Shown here: positions 1 to 9,546 of the stretch, one piece after another | Position numbering within the stretch: position 1 is the first letter of the stretch | How the letters are laid out: the number at the start of each line of letters is the position of its first letter | Origin: Mariprofundus aestuarium | GTDB lineage: Bacteria; Pseudomonadota; Zetaproteobacteria; Mariprofundales; Mariprofundaceae | Length of the DNA stretch: 64,000 nt | Assembly (NCBI RefSeq): GCF_002795805.1 | Contig: NZ_CP018799.1 | Coordinates: 2,101,001 to 2,165,000, forward strand | Direction: 5' to 3' | Program-made: the position numbers and the translations under genes | The notes under the pieces: generated by a model | What the model was told of the DNA's origin: nothing | What the model saw: only the letters and a program-made list of their open reading frames with translations | Databases searched by the model: none

Positions 1-618
1 GGCTGCAAACTTGGTGAAGTGGCTATTATTCCTGATGAGCACGCAGCAATTATCTCGACACTCAACCGTCTGAGGGAGCAGTTCGATGCAGTCATCACCT
101 CCGGTGGTATTGGTCCCACCCATGATGACATCACCATGGAGTCGATCGCAGCAGCGTTTAACGTCGAACTTATCGAACACAGCTTTATTGTTCAGGCCAT
201 GACTGAGCACTTTGGTGAAGAGGGCCTTAATGAGGGTCGGCGCCGCATGACCCGCGTTCCGCAAGGTTCCAAGCTAATCCGCTGTGAAAAGACGATCGCA
301 CCAGGTGCCCGCATCGGCAATGTCTACATTCTTGCCGGAGTTCCATATATCTTTGAATCACAGCTGGATTCAATTCTGGATCAGTTTGGTGATAGTCCCT
401 TCCAGCGCATTGAGATTGAAGTGGAGCTTCCCGAAAGCCTCTTTGCCAAGCCACTCTCTTCCATTCAGGCACAGTTTGATGATGTCGAGATCGGCTCCTA
501 CCCAGGCCGCTGCGGCCCTAATCCCTGCGGAAAAATCTGTTTAAGCAGTCAGAATCCAGGCCGGCTGAAAGAGGCCGCCGATGCAGTTACATTGATGATA
601 GAGGGCATTACGGATTAA
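1..618 (+). CDS. CinA-type molybdopterin-binding domain protein, 5' truncated
   Basis: The reading frame is open from base 1, so the start lies outside the window. About 205 residues are visible. The motif GGIGPTHDDITMESIA is the signature of the MoCF_biosynth (MoaB/MogA-like) fold found in the N-terminal half of CinA. The visible part ends without the C-terminal nicotinamide-nucleotide amidase domain, so this is a stand-alone MoCF-domain protein of the kind often labelled competence/damage-inducible protein A. Its substrate cannot be told from sequence; molybdenum cofactor or nucleotide-pyrophosphate chemistry is suggested only by homology. It converges on the radical SAM gene with 8 bp between stop codons and no visible terminator. 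Confidence 0.8.
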   Translation, partial: GCKLGEVAIIPDEHAAIISTLNRLREQFDAVITSGGIGPTHDDITMESIAAAFNVELIEHSFIVQAMTEHFGEEGLNEGRRRMTRVPQGSKLIRCEKTIAPGARIGNVYILAGVPYIFESQLDSILDQFGDSPFQRIEIEVELPESLFAKPLSSIQAQFDDVEIGSYPGRCGPNPCGKICLSSQNPGRLKEAADAVTLMIEGITD

Positions 619-626
619 CAACCTGT

Positions 627-1709
627 TCACTCCTCCGAATGGATCTGAACTGGGATCCGGCGGGCACCGAAACAGTCGTGGAAAGCATCAAAGCACCCGG
701 GGATTTTCATATCACACATAATGCAGTGTCCCTCATCTGTGAGCCTGTGCTCTGAAATTTCGTACCAGTCACGCACAATCAATCGGCTTCCACAACTTGG
801 ACAGAACGTCGTACCGCCCCTCTTATCGTGGGTATTACCGGTGTAAACATAGGTCAGACCTGCATCCATGCCGATCTTGCGGGCACGCGTCAGGGTAGCC
901 TGAGGGGTCGGTTCAACATCATTCATTTTCCACGCGGGATAAAATGCGGAGAAATGGAGTGGCACATCCGGACCCAGGTTTTCTGCAACCCAGTCGGCAA
1001 GAGCGCGCAACTCCGCATCGCTGTCGTTATGCCCCTGAATCAACAGTGTTGTGATTTCAAACCAGACATCCGTCTCATGTTTAAGATATTTCAACGTATC
1101 TAGCACCGGTTTCAGATGGCCAACGCAGAGCTTGTGATAAAAGTCCTCTGTAAATGCTTTCAGATCAATATTGGCCGCATCGATATGGCTGAAGAACTCC
1201 CTTCTTGCTTCCGCGTGAATATATCCCGCCGTCACCGCTACGGTTTTGACATTGAGGTCATGGCAGGCTTTGGCTGCATCGACCGCATACTCAAGGAAGA
1301 TCACCGGGTCGTTATAGGTAAAGGCGACACTCTTGCAGCCATACTCAACAGCAGTTCTGGCAATCGCTTCAGGACTGGCCTGATCACAAAGCCTGTCGAA
1401 CTCGCGCGACTTGGAGATATCCCAGTTCTGGCAGAATTTACAGGCCAGATTACAACCTGCCGTGCCGAAGGAGAGAACGCTTGATCCGGGATAGAAATGG
1501 TTGAGCGGCTTCTTCTCGATCGGATCGATACAGAAGCCGGATGAACGCCCGTAGGTCGTCAAAACGATCTTCTCGTCTTCGCACTTACGTACGAAACAGA
1601 GTCCTCGCTGACCATCGTGAAGCTTGCAGTCGCGCGGACAGATATCGCACTGAATGCGGCCATCCTCAAGCTTGTGCCAGTAACGTCCGGGGAAGTGCGT
1701 GGTGATCAT
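627..1709 (-). CDS. amrS: AmmeMemoRadiSam system radical SAM enzyme
   Basis: 360 residues. The radical SAM cluster is CNLACKFC (Cys86, Cys90, Cys93), the CxxxCxxC spacing that binds the catalytic 4Fe-4S cluster. Extra cysteine pairs lie at the N-terminus (CDICPRDC, residues 21-28) and the C-terminus (CPSCG and CIMC), suggesting zinc or auxiliary iron-sulfur binding. The fold resembles pyruvate-formate-lyase activating enzymes, but the family travels with AMMECR1 and MEMO1 partners. The start overlaps the stop of the upstream AMMECR1 gene by 4 bp (ATGA), so the two are translationally coupled. The reaction catalysed is not established; a radical modification made jointly with the two neighbours is an inference. 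Confidence 0.9.
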   Translation of the reverse strand: MITTHFPGRYWHKLEDGRIQCDICPRDCKLHDGQRGLCFVRKCEDEKIVLTTYGRSSGFCIDPIEKKPLNHFYPGSSVLSFGTAGCNLACKFCQNWDISKSREFDRLCDQASPEAIARTAVEYGCKSVAFTYNDPVIFLEYAVDAAKACHDLNVKTVAVTAGYIHAEARREFFSHIDAANIDLKAFTEDFYHKLCVGHLKPVLDTLKYLKHETDVWFEITTLLIQGHNDSDAELRALADWVAENLGPDVPLHFSAFYPAWKMNDVEPTPQATLTRARKIGMDAGLTYVYTGNTHDKRGGTTFCPSCGSRLIVRDWYEISEHRLTDEGHCIMCDMKIPGCFDAFHDCFGARRIPVQIHSEE

Positions 1710-2284
1710 TGCCTTTCCGAAGATAGATCCTTTTCGCAGTATCGCTTCACCTGATATTTGAACAGCAGTACCTCAGGATGCCAGAATTCAGCTGAAAGCC
1801 CTGCCTTCGCCTTCAGGTGGCCCAGAAAATCAACCGGATCAGGCAACTGATCCCACACCTGCGGCAGGAAGGTCGCCTTGTACATACCGAACTTGAATAC
1901 CACCCCGTCGATGCCGGGGCGCAGCTTGGAGATAGCAATATTCTCAGTGTAGGCATGCATCGCTTCCAACTCCGTAAGCACGGACACCTCAACCATCACA
2001 TTGGAGAATTCTTCCATACTCAACGGCGGAAAGCGGGGATCCTCAAATGCAGCTGCACGGGCATTGGAGCGCACATCATCGATCATTGAACGGCGAGCCT
2101 CCAGCGAGCCGATACAGCCACGCAAAGCACCGTTTATCGTAAGCGTTACAAAGGCAGCAGCTGGCTCTTCCAGCCAGTCCTGACCAGAAGCAGCTGGCTC
2201 ATCAAAGGGAACAGCCAGTTTTTTTGCAATCTCGGCGCGGGCAATGCCAATCAGGACTCTTCCCTTGTTTACCGATTCACTCAT
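1706..2284 (-). CDS. amrA: AmmeMemoRadiSam system protein A (AMMECR1 domain)
   Basis: 192 residues. The core LTINGALRGCIGSLEARR with the following AFEDPRFPPLS matches the AMMECR1 domain, whose conserved LRGCIG motif is thought to form a binding or catalytic site. The domain is shared by bacteria, archaea and humans, with unknown biochemistry. The gene overlaps the upstream MEMO gene by 8 bp and the downstream radical SAM gene by 4 bp, so all three should be made from one message in a fixed ratio. No signal peptide is visible and the protein should be cytosolic. Confidence 0.9.
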   Translation of the reverse strand: MSESVNKGRVLIGIARAEIAKKLAVPFDEPAASGQDWLEEPAAAFVTLTINGALRGCIGSLEARRSMIDDVRSNARAAAFEDPRFPPLSMEEFSNVMVEVSVLTELEAMHAYTENIAISKLRPGIDGVVFKFGMYKATFLPQVWDQLPDPVDFLGHLKAKAGLSAEFWHPEVLLFKYQVKRYCEKDLSSERQ

Positions 2285-3083
2285 TCAATACCTCCTGCTC
2301 AAACCATACGATAGAAGCATAGCCGACCACGCGCATTTTATCTCCCGCCGTATCGCCCGAGTTTCGGCAATCGAGCAGACGGGGCAGCAGCCCATATTTT
2401 TCAGCCAGAATCAACAGAGCATTAATGCCGGTCGCGCCACAAGCCTGCTCATGATCAAGTGGCCCATTGAGCGCCAGAATCGCATCAACAGTAACACCGT
2501 CGATCGCATTGGCACTCTGGTAGTCGTGAAAATGGGAGAGGTCAGAGCTGATCACTATCAGCGTCTCCTCTTCATGCAGGAACGGCTCCATCACCTCGGA
2601 GACAGCCTGCGGCTCAACCATGCCGACACAGATCGGAAGCAGTTCGAAATCATCCAGCACCGTCTGCAGAAATGGCAGCTGCACCTCCAGCGAGTGCTCC
2701 TCTGCATGAGCCACATCGAAGGCTTGAACCTGGGTATGACCCAATGCGCGCCGAACAGCGTCCTGATCGACGGGAATATCCCCCAGAGGCGTCCGGTATC
2801 TATCGACCTCCGGAACTGCCATACCGTAAAAGCCAACCCGATGTGCAGGGCCGAGCAACACAACACGCTTGAACTGGGCTCCACGGATAGATTGGTAGGC
2901 AAAAGCTGCGGTCAGCCCCGAATAAACATATCCAGCATGGGGAACAATGATCGCTCGGGGAAGAGGCAGTCCGGTAGGCAACTCACGTTCGGCAATCGCC
3001 AACGATTGGAAAATCTGGGCAGTGAGTTCTTCCACTTCGAGCGGATAGAACAGACCTGCAACTGCGGCGGGACGAACGCTCAT
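2277..3083 (-). CDS. amrB: AmmeMemoRadiSam system protein B (MEMO1 family)
   Basis: 268 residues from the ATG at 3083, chosen because GGAGGTG sits just upstream; an in-frame TTG at 3101 would include that ribosome-binding site in the coding region. Family landmarks are PHAGYVYSG, LLGPAHRVG and LDCRNSGDT, which carry the two histidines and the cysteine that align with the iron or copper ligands described for human MEMO1. The fold is related to class III extradiol dioxygenases. It is the first gene of the three-gene operon. A metal-dependent role is likely; the substrate is unknown. Confidence 0.9.
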   Translation of the reverse strand: MSVRPAAVAGLFYPLEVEELTAQIFQSLAIAERELPTGLPLPRAIIVPHAGYVYSGLTAAFAYQSIRGAQFKRVVLLGPAHRVGFYGMAVPEVDRYRTPLGDIPVDQDAVRRALGHTQVQAFDVAHAEEHSLEVQLPFLQTVLDDFELLPICVGMVEPQAVSEVMEPFLHEEETLIVISSDLSHFHDYQSANAIDGVTVDAILALNGPLDHEQACGATGINALLILAEKYGLLPRLLDCRNSGDTAGDKMRVVGYASIVWFEQEVLNE

Positions 3084-3180
3084 CTTCACCTCCGTAACCA
3101 ACTCTAGTTTAGAAGCTAAAGCCGCAACTGTGAAGGCACCTTAGAGAGGTTTAAGTTTTACCGCCCCAAGTAGCATTCAG

Positions 3181-5220
3181 TTATTTGTACAGGTATGTAG
3201 TCTGAACGTACCAGCGTTGCTGAATCAAGGATGAGTACTGCATCGAGTTATCTTCGTTCTCCCGATGCTTCAGATTCATTAAGTCCTGCCCGACAAAACT
3301 GATTTCAAGTTCATCTGACGGCTTCCAGCCTGCACGCAGATCCAAACGGTGATGGCCGGTAACGTTGTTGTCTCGGAAAGGACCGTAAAAATAAAGGTTT
3401 GCATCAAGTTCCAGACTTCTCACAGGATTCCAACTTACCCCTGCATGGAATCTACTCTTAGGATCCTGCTCCCTATTTGAAATTACCGTCCACCGTGTTT
3501 CACCATCAGCAATCGGATAATCAACATAGTTCTGATGCAGATAGGTATAGGAGCCTTTGAAGGTCAAGTTAGGATTCGCTTCAATTCGAAAGCTTGCCTC
3601 GAACCCATCACCCTTGCCATTCAACACATTGGTCAGGTACTCCGGCACAATCGCCTGTGGTATAAGGGGGTTGGCCAGATTTCTGTCCTGCCAGGTATCT
3701 GGAACACCCTTATAGATCGTCTTGAAGGCTGCTACCTCAATCAGGCTTTTCTCGGTTGGACGTACGCGGGCACCAATTTCATATGTCTTCACATGCTCAG
3801 TCTGCGCCCTTCCATCGCCAATCTGCCTAACCAGGCAGGCCACTCTTGTCACTGGTGAAGTCCAGCAGCCGGAAGCTTTGCGATTCCACACCAAGCCATT
3901 CTCCATATCATTTGGCGTACGTGCTGATTTCGATGCAGAGGCCCAAACAGCCCAGTTATCATCAGAGGCAATGGCTCGAATACTCGGTTGAGGCTCCCAC
4001 TTGGTGTAGGAGTTTTTCTCCATTTTTACGCCACCAATAATACGAAAATGACCATCGAAAAGAGAAAGTTCATCATTGATGAAAAAGGAGGTCAGGCCAG
4101 TGGTGCGTGATGGCATCTGAAACTGTGGCGTATTATCAAAATGGGAACGCAGCTTGCGCAGGTTCGTGCCTAAAGAGATATTTTGATTCAGCACATCGCT
4201 GAAATCGACCTGAAAATCGGCATCAAACGTCTCTTTTTTCTCGCGAATGATTCTCGTATGCACTTTATACTGGTCGTAAAACAGCTGCCCCTTGAGGCTG
4301 ACATGTGGAACAAGTTCCTTCTCCATGCGGAGCACAAGGTTCTTACCACTGTATCCATTATCGCTGTTAGATAGATCAATAAAATTCAGAGGTGTCGGAT
4401 TCGGCATCCAGTAACCAAGCTGCCCACTATGAATCTGATAGGCATCGCCATGCAGTGAAATATTGGTTGCTGCATCAGCCTGCCAGTCAAGGCGGAATCC
4501 ATGCTGCTTCATGCGTCTAAAGTCATATGCATCAGTGGTCCCATTTAAAGACAAACCGCCATCGCGGGTCTCACGCATAGTATATAATCTGTAATCAAGG
4601 TTGCCGGTCTTGGCACCGTAGCTGATATTACCAAAGCCGGTTTCTTCAGTGCCTGTACCGGCAGTAACACGCAGCCCCTGAGCAGCTCCGGCGTGTTTAG
4701 TAATGATATTGATCACGCCATTCACGGCATTGGAACCCCAGATTGCGCCTCCAGGGCCACGCACCACTTCAATGCGTTCTATCTCTTCAAGAGGGTAGTT
4801 CTGAGCCACCCACCAGACACCTGAGAATGTAGTGTTATAGATAGGACGGCCATCGACCATTACCAATAGAAGGTCGGTCCAGAAATCGGTCTGGCCGCGA
4901 ATTCCAATCTGAAACTGATTGGCGTTGGTCTGTGAAACCTGCAGACCCGGAGCCAGCCGTAGTGCATCTGGAATACTGCGCACACCAGACCGCCGTATAT
5001 CATCGTTAGAGATAACAAACACGGCTCCGGCCGTCGACATATATCTCTCTTCACGCTTGGACAGTGTTGTTACTTTTACATTAACAAGCTCTTCAATGTT
5101 CATGGAGAGAAGGTCGTCGGTAGTATAGCGCTCTGCCGCCGCGGGCAGTGAGCAGGAAACTGCCACCAACAATAACAGCGATCCAAGCAGCCGCTTCCAG
5201 CAATACATATTGAGATCCAT
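3181..5220 (-). CDS. TonB-dependent outer-membrane receptor
   Basis: 679 residues from ATG 5220, which has GGGAGGGG directly upstream; a TTG five codons earlier overlaps that ribosome-binding site and is rejected. A signal peptide (hydrophobic run about residues 11-27, cleavage after PAAA) is followed by the plug domain with VFVISNDDIRRSGVRSIPDA and IERIEVVRGPGGAIWGSNAV, then a 22-strand-type barrel. The substrate is not evident: it lacks the features of a B12 receptor, and the extended N-terminal signalling domain of FecA-type transducers is absent. It lies directly downstream of a hybrid kinase and a YfiR-like gene, a grouping that suggests the kinase unit senses or controls the uptake. ExbB/ExbD needed for energising are encoded at 29.7-30.7 kb. 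Confidence 0.9.
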   Translation of the reverse strand: MDLNMYCWKRLLGSLLLLVAVSCSLPAAAERYTTDDLLSMNIEELVNVKVTTLSKREERYMSTAGAVFVISNDDIRRSGVRSIPDALRLAPGLQVSQTNANQFQIGIRGQTDFWTDLLLVMVDGRPIYNTTFSGVWWVAQNYPLEEIERIEVVRGPGGAIWGSNAVNGVINIITKHAGAAQGLRVTAGTGTEETGFGNISYGAKTGNLDYRLYTMRETRDGGLSLNGTTDAYDFRRMKQHGFRLDWQADAATNISLHGDAYQIHSGQLGYWMPNPTPLNFIDLSNSDNGYSGKNLVLRMEKELVPHVSLKGQLFYDQYKVHTRIIREKKETFDADFQVDFSDVLNQNISLGTNLRKLRSHFDNTPQFQMPSRTTGLTSFFINDELSLFDGHFRIIGGVKMEKNSYTKWEPQPSIRAIASDDNWAVWASASKSARTPNDMENGLVWNRKASGCWTSPVTRVACLVRQIGDGRAQTEHVKTYEIGARVRPTEKSLIEVAAFKTIYKGVPDTWQDRNLANPLIPQAIVPEYLTNVLNGKGDGFEASFRIEANPNLTFKGSYTYLHQNYVDYPIADGETRWTVISNREQDPKSRFHAGVSWNPVRSLELDANLYFYGPFRDNNVTGHHRLDLRAGWKPSDELEISFVGQDLMNLKHRENEDNSMQYSSLIQQRWYVQTTYLYK

Positions 5221-5310
5221 TTCCCCTCCCCACAAGGTGCCTTAAGCATTAGCCAAATCAATCAGTTTGACAAGTTCTTATTGCCCTACCATTCCGATAA
5301 CAAAACAGCA

Positions 5311-7998
5311 CTACCCCTTTTGAGTCCAGCTGCTCATCGCCTTATTTAAGGCCTTCATTGTAAACGGCTTCTGTAGAACACCGTTCGGCTGAACCGTCTC
5401 AAACTGTCCTGAAATACTCTCATTGCTATAACCGCTGCATATAAATACCGGCAGCGCTGCATCTACCCCTCGCAGCCGCTCCAGTGTTTCCTTGCCCCCC
5501 ATTCTGGGCATGGTCATATCCAGAAGAACTAGGTCAATCTCTTCTCTGTGGCACATGTAGGTATTAAAGCCCTGTTCCCCATCAGGTGCCAGAAGCACCT
5601 TGCAGCCCAACTTATTCAACAATCGTTCGACAACGCTTCTAACCATAACTTCATCATCAACCACGAGAACCGTGATTCCGCTTTCCGGAAGATTTGCTCC
5701 CTCCGCATTTTCATTTAAATGCGTAGTTGCTGCATGATCACTTACTGGCAGCAACACCCTGAAACGTGACCCTTTTCCTTTTTCACTGTCCACCTGAATA
5801 ACCCCATCATGCGAACGAACAATTCCCAGCACAGCACTCATTCCCAAACCCCGCCCGGTAAACTTAGTGGTAAAGAATGGATCAAACATTTTATCCATCG
5901 TCTCTTCATCCATACCACATCCGTTATCAACCACTTCAAACAGGATATAGGCGCCGGGCTCTCGCCTCTCTTCAATAAACCCACTTCGCAGATCTTCGCT
6001 ACCAGCCTGAATCAGGTCAGCAACAATGGTTATACTGCCCTGTCTATCTTTACCTATGCTTTCAGCTGCATTGGTCACCAGGTTCATTACAACTTGCTGC
6101 ATCTGTGTTTTGTCCGCATATACCTCGGGCAATGTGTTGGGCAACTCAAGTTTCAAAGAGATGTTTTTAGAAACCGACACATCAATCAGCTGAATGGTCT
6201 CCTCAACAAGCGCTGTCATATTCACATCGCTTCGCAGGCATGCCCCCTGGCCGGAATAGGCCAGCATCTGCGTGCACAGGTCAGCAGCCCGAAGGCTACT
6301 GGTTACAATGTTTTTCAACTCCTTATCTACCGGAAGATTCTCCAAAACATTCAACTCGGCCAACTCGGCATTACCCATTATCCCGGCCAGAATATTATTA
6401 AAATCGTGAGCGATACCACCAGCCAGTACACCGAGTGACTCAAGCCGTTGCACGTGAGCCATAGTCTCCTCCAAAGCCTGCTTCCGCTCCTCAGCCTGAA
6501 CCAGCAAGGTGATATCACGAATCACACCCTCTATCCCAACCACCTTCTGCTGTTGATCCATGATCAGATGAGCAGATATAGAGGTCCACAGTTCAAAGCC
6601 ATCCTTATGCTTCAGCTGAACCTTATGATTCATCAACACACCATCAGTTTCTGCCAAAGCAGCTGCGGCCAGAGAAAAGTCACAGCCATCAACCCAAAGC
6701 GCTTCCAATGGCATGCCGGTCACCTGTTCAGCTGAATAGCCGAGCAGAGAGTGGACAGAGTTCGAAGCCCAGACAACTACTCCATCTGAGGATAGGCGGT
6801 AGTAGGTATCAAGCATGTTATCCAGTGTTGATTGCAACTCATCCCGGGTCTGCCTGAGTTCCTGCGTCCTTTCAGAAACCTGCTCTTCCAATCTCTTCTC
6901 GATTCTCTTCTGATCTGTAATATCAACAAAAGCACTAAACAGCGCAGCTTCTCCTTCAAATGTTATCTGGCTCATAGAGAGCGAAATCCACAACGGTGCA
7001 CCGTCCCTTCTTACAGCCGCCATCTCCAAGCCAACAAATGAACCTGTATCCATCAGTTTCTTAAGCAGTTTCGGCCGGTCTTCCGGATGTCGGTAAAAGT
7101 CCAGCGTATGAACGTCTTCTGTTGCATGAATATCAATACCTAGTAATTGGGCTGCCGCACCGTTATAGAACAGCACCTGACCGTCACTTTGCCGGCTGAT
7201 CACGACAGGCATCGGAGCAAGCTCGACAATATTGCGAAAGCGCTGCTCGCTCTCTTTCAGCTGTTTGTGCTTCTCTTCAATGGTATTGAAACTATTCTGA
7301 ACCTCTTCGGCCATCTGGTTAAAGCCAACCAGAAGATCTTCGGTCTCCCTGTTATATGACCTGCTATCAACCCTTAGCGAATAATCACGACCTTCCCCCA
7401 TCTCTCGCATTAGCTGCGCCAGTGAACTGATAGGGGTAGCGATTTTTTTCTGTAGTCTGGATGCCAGCATAAGCCCCAGCATGAGACAGCCTGCCATCAC
7501 CACAACCACTGTGATCAAGCCGGCATACTGGCTCTCTTTCAGGTGATTGAGCCGGGACTCCAGGTAGATCACACCTACGGGCTCGCCTTTATGCGCAATA
7601 ACCCTGAACAGACGTAGTCTGCCATCAGAAAAAGAACTACTCTGGCTAGCCTGGAAAGCAACCTCTTCTCCTCTGACTGCAGTGTCGTCTTCTGCAGCGT
7701 AGGTGAACAGACTATTGCCATCATTAGTGAACAATTTCACCAGAGAGACGTCCGGGTCGAATCGCATGGTTCGCAACAGCTCACCTGCCATGCGCTGATC
7801 GTTGAACATCAAAGCGGGCCTGGCTGCAGCACCGATGATGTCACTCTCAACAATCAGCACCCGTTCAGCCTCCTTCTCGAGCAACACCTGGTTATAACCG
7901 ATCCACACGCCACCCATAATCAGAACGGTGAATCCAAGCGTTAATACGAAAAAGAGCTGGAGCTGATGTTGGATAGAAGTAGAAGACTTTCTATTCAT
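5311..7998 (-). CDS. Hybrid sensor histidine kinase (CHASE8-like, HAMP, 2 PAS, HisKA, HATPase, REC)
   Basis: 895 residues from ATG 7998, with GGGAGGG upstream; the gene overlaps the yfiR-like stop by 8 bp. Order of parts: membrane segment about residues 10-32, a periplasmic sensor of roughly 130 residues, second membrane segment about 165-185, HAMP, two PAS domains (about 250-370 and 380-500), HisKA with the phosphorylatable His in [11 protein letters not shown] near residue 530, HATPase with DNGCGMDEET and GRGLGMS, and a C-terminal receiver (VLVVDDE near 777, phospho-acceptor Asp in LVLLDMTMP near 824). The terminal receiver probably passes phosphate to an unlinked phosphotransferase, since no response regulator with an output domain is adjacent. 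Confidence 0.93.
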   Translation of the reverse strand: MNRKSSTSIQHQLQLFFVLTLGFTVLIMGGVWIGYNQVLLEKEAERVLIVESDIIGAAARPALMFNDQRMAGELLRTMRFDPDVSLVKLFTNDGNSLFTYAAEDDTAVRGEEVAFQASQSSSFSDGRLRLFRVIAHKGEPVGVIYLESRLNHLKESQYAGLITVVVVMAGCLMLGLMLASRLQKKIATPISSLAQLMREMGEGRDYSLRVDSRSYNRETEDLLVGFNQMAEEVQNSFNTIEEKHKQLKESEQRFRNIVELAPMPVVISRQSDGQVLFYNGAAAQLLGIDIHATEDVHTLDFYRHPEDRPKLLKKLMDTGSFVGLEMAAVRRDGAPLWISLSMSQITFEGEAALFSAFVDITDQKRIEKRLEEQVSERTQELRQTRDELQSTLDNMLDTYYRLSSDGVVVWASNSVHSLLGYSAEQVTGMPLEALWVDGCDFSLAAAALAETDGVLMNHKVQLKHKDGFELWTSISAHLIMDQQQKVVGIEGVIRDITLLVQAEERKQALEETMAHVQRLESLGVLAGGIAHDFNNILAGIMGNAELAELNVLENLPVDKELKNIVTSSLRAADLCTQMLAYSGQGACLRSDVNMTALVEETIQLIDVSVSKNISLKLELPNTLPEVYADKTQMQQVVMNLVTNAAESIGKDRQGSITIVADLIQAGSEDLRSGFIEERREPGAYILFEVVDNGCGMDEETMDKMFDPFFTTKFTGRGLGMSAVLGIVRSHDGVIQVDSEKGKGSRFRVLLPVSDHAATTHLNENAEGANLPESGITVLVVDDEVMVRSVVERLLNKLGCKVLLAPDGEQGFNTYMCHREEIDLVLLDMTMPRMGGKETLERLRGVDAALPVFICSGYSNESISGQFETVQPNGVLQKPFTMKALNKAMSSWTQKG

Positions 7999-8578
7999 TA
8001 TCCCTCCCAACAATCTCACCCAATTGCAGAAGTTGCGCGCTGATATAGAGCCCAGCGTGCTTTACGGCCTGCACGTTGACGACAAAGGTAAGTTTTTTGT
8101 TGTGATATTTAATTTCGATCATTCCGCCCTGCTTGGCAAAGCCGGGAATGTCTGAAATGGTGAGAACAGGGCGGCCAGCTGCTAACTTGAGTAGCCGTTG
8201 ATAATCACCACTATCTGATTTTCCGATAAACAGTGCTGAAGCACCCTGAACACAGGAATCTTTTGAACACGATTCAACACTTAAGCCAATCTGTTTGGCT
8301 ACCGCTTTGTTCGCGATTGACTGCATGATGGAATGAACCTCAGAGTCATTGAGAACATTAAGCCTGACAGCTGACCCTCGCGATCGCGATGCATTGGCTA
8401 ACTCAGGCCACTCTGTAAAACGGATAAAGTTAAAGATATAGGCTGACTTCAGGTCACTTGCACCTGCCCTGACTCGCTCAGCGGAGAAAGATGAATGCGC
8501 AGCGCAAACAGAAAGCAGCACAAGTCCCAGAAGACCGTAGACAAGCCGGGGAAAAGTTATGTTGCGCAGATCAAACAA
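7991..8578 (-). CDS. YfiR family periplasmic protein (DUF4154)
   Basis: 195 residues. An N-terminal signal (hydrophobic run residues 12-30, likely cut after SFSA) is followed by the family hallmark KSAYIFNFIRFTEWPE and later CVQGASALFIG and GGMIEIKYHNKKLTFVVN, which define DUF4154/YfiR. In Pseudomonas, YfiR is a periplasmic repressor of the diguanylate cyclase YfiN; here the partner is more likely the downstream hybrid kinase, whose periplasmic loop would be the contact. Two cysteines (CSKDSC) could form a disulfide, as in YfiR. First gene of a YfiR-kinase-receptor operon. Confidence 0.88.
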   Translation of the reverse strand: MFDLRNITFPRLVYGLLGLVLLSVCAAHSSFSAERVRAGASDLKSAYIFNFIRFTEWPELANASRSRGSAVRLNVLNDSEVHSIMQSIANKAVAKQIGLSVESCSKDSCVQGASALFIGKSDSGDYQRLLKLAAGRPVLTISDIPGFAKQGGMIEIKYHNKKLTFVVNVQAVKHAGLYISAQLLQLGEIVGRDNE

Positions 8579-8787
8579 TCAGCGAGCCTTTTAACGCGGC
8601 CTGAGTCAGGTCACTAAAAAGCATTGGAGTTGCGAAGTACAATGCTTAATCTGATTTTAGATATAGCCACCGTGAGCTCCTTCAACGTAACATCGCTGTG
8701 CATCACAGAGCACTAAATCTATCCGTATCCAGAGGCTCTCTGCCTCGTTACTATAGTTGAAAGAAAATAAAACCCAAACTCAGAAAA

Positions 8788-9546
8788 CTATGCCTGCCGA
8801 ACCGGTATGCCCTGACTGGCGAGATAGCCCTTGGCTTCGGCAATGGTATAGGTGCCGAAATGGAATATCGAAGCGGCAAGCACCGCATCGGCATGCCCCT
8901 CTTTCAACCCTTCAGCCAAATGCTCCAGCGAGCCTACGCCACCGGATGCCACGACATTGGCACTGATCGCATCGGAAACCGCACGCGTCAGCGGAATGTC
9001 GTAACCGTTTTTGGTGCCATCGGCATCCATGCTGGTCAGCAGGATTTCACCCGCACCATAATCGGACATGCGTTTGGCCCACTCTACGGCATTAATGCCC
9101 GTTGGTTTTCTGCCGCCATGGGTGAAACACTCCCAGTGGTCATCCACGCTCTTGGCATCAACCGCCACAACAATCGTTGAAGAACCGAAACGCTCTGCAG
9201 CCTCTTTCACCAGTTCGGGTGTAAATATCGCCGCAGTATTGATCGAGACCTTATCGGCACCGGCATGCAGCAGGTTTTCAATATCGGAGAGCGCCTTCAC
9301 GCCACCGCCAACGGTAAGCGGCATAAACACGTGCTCCGCCACCTCGGTAACCATGTGGTAAAGCGTATCGCGGCTTTCGTGACTGGCACGGATATCGAGA
9401 AAGGTCAGCTCATCAGCACCCTGCTGATCGTATTTTATTGCAGCCTCAACCGGGTCTCCAGCATCAATGATATCAACAAACTGAACACCTTTGACCACAC
9501 GCCCGTGCGCCACATCAAGGCAGGGAATAATGCGTTTACTTAGCAT
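8788..9546 (-). CDS. hisF: Imidazole glycerol phosphate synthase, cyclase subunit
   Basis: 252 residues, the usual length. [20 protein letters not shown] at the N-terminus carries the catalytic Asp11 (CLD), and [13 protein letters not shown] carries the second catalytic Asp and phosphate-binding loop of the TIM barrel. It uses ammonia from HisH to make IGP and AICAR from PRFAR. It abuts hisA with a 1-bp shared boundary. As the last gene of the leftward his run, it is followed by about 200 bp without a strong terminator. Confidence 0.98.
   Translation of the reverse strand: MLSKRIIPCLDVAHGRVVKGVQFVDIIDAGDPVEAAIKYDQQGADELTFLDIRASHESRDTLYHMVTEVAEHVFMPLTVGGGVKALSDIENLLHAGADKVSINTAAIFTPELVKEAAERFGSSTIVVAVDAKSVDDHWECFTHGGRKPTGINAVEWAKRMSDYGAGEILLTSMDADGTKNGYDIPLTRAVSDAISANVVASGGVGSLEHLAEGLKEGHADAVLAASIFHFGTYTIAEAKGYLASQGIPVRQA

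Noticed and set aside
2244-3107. Open frame of 287 codons antisense to the MEMO1 gene
   Set aside because: It is the mirror of a confident gene, has no family motifs, and its composition follows the codon pattern of the opposite strand.
3134-5243. Ten-base sequence AAGGCACCTT at 3134 and its inverse at 5234 flanking the TonB receptor gene
   Set aside because: Too short to distinguish from chance, no target duplication or transposase, and no shared surrounding sequence.
8640-8730. CTGTG/CACAG palindrome upstream of the yfiR-like gene as a possible CRP site
   Set aside because: Only one TGTGA half-site is present with the wrong spacing for a CRP operator.
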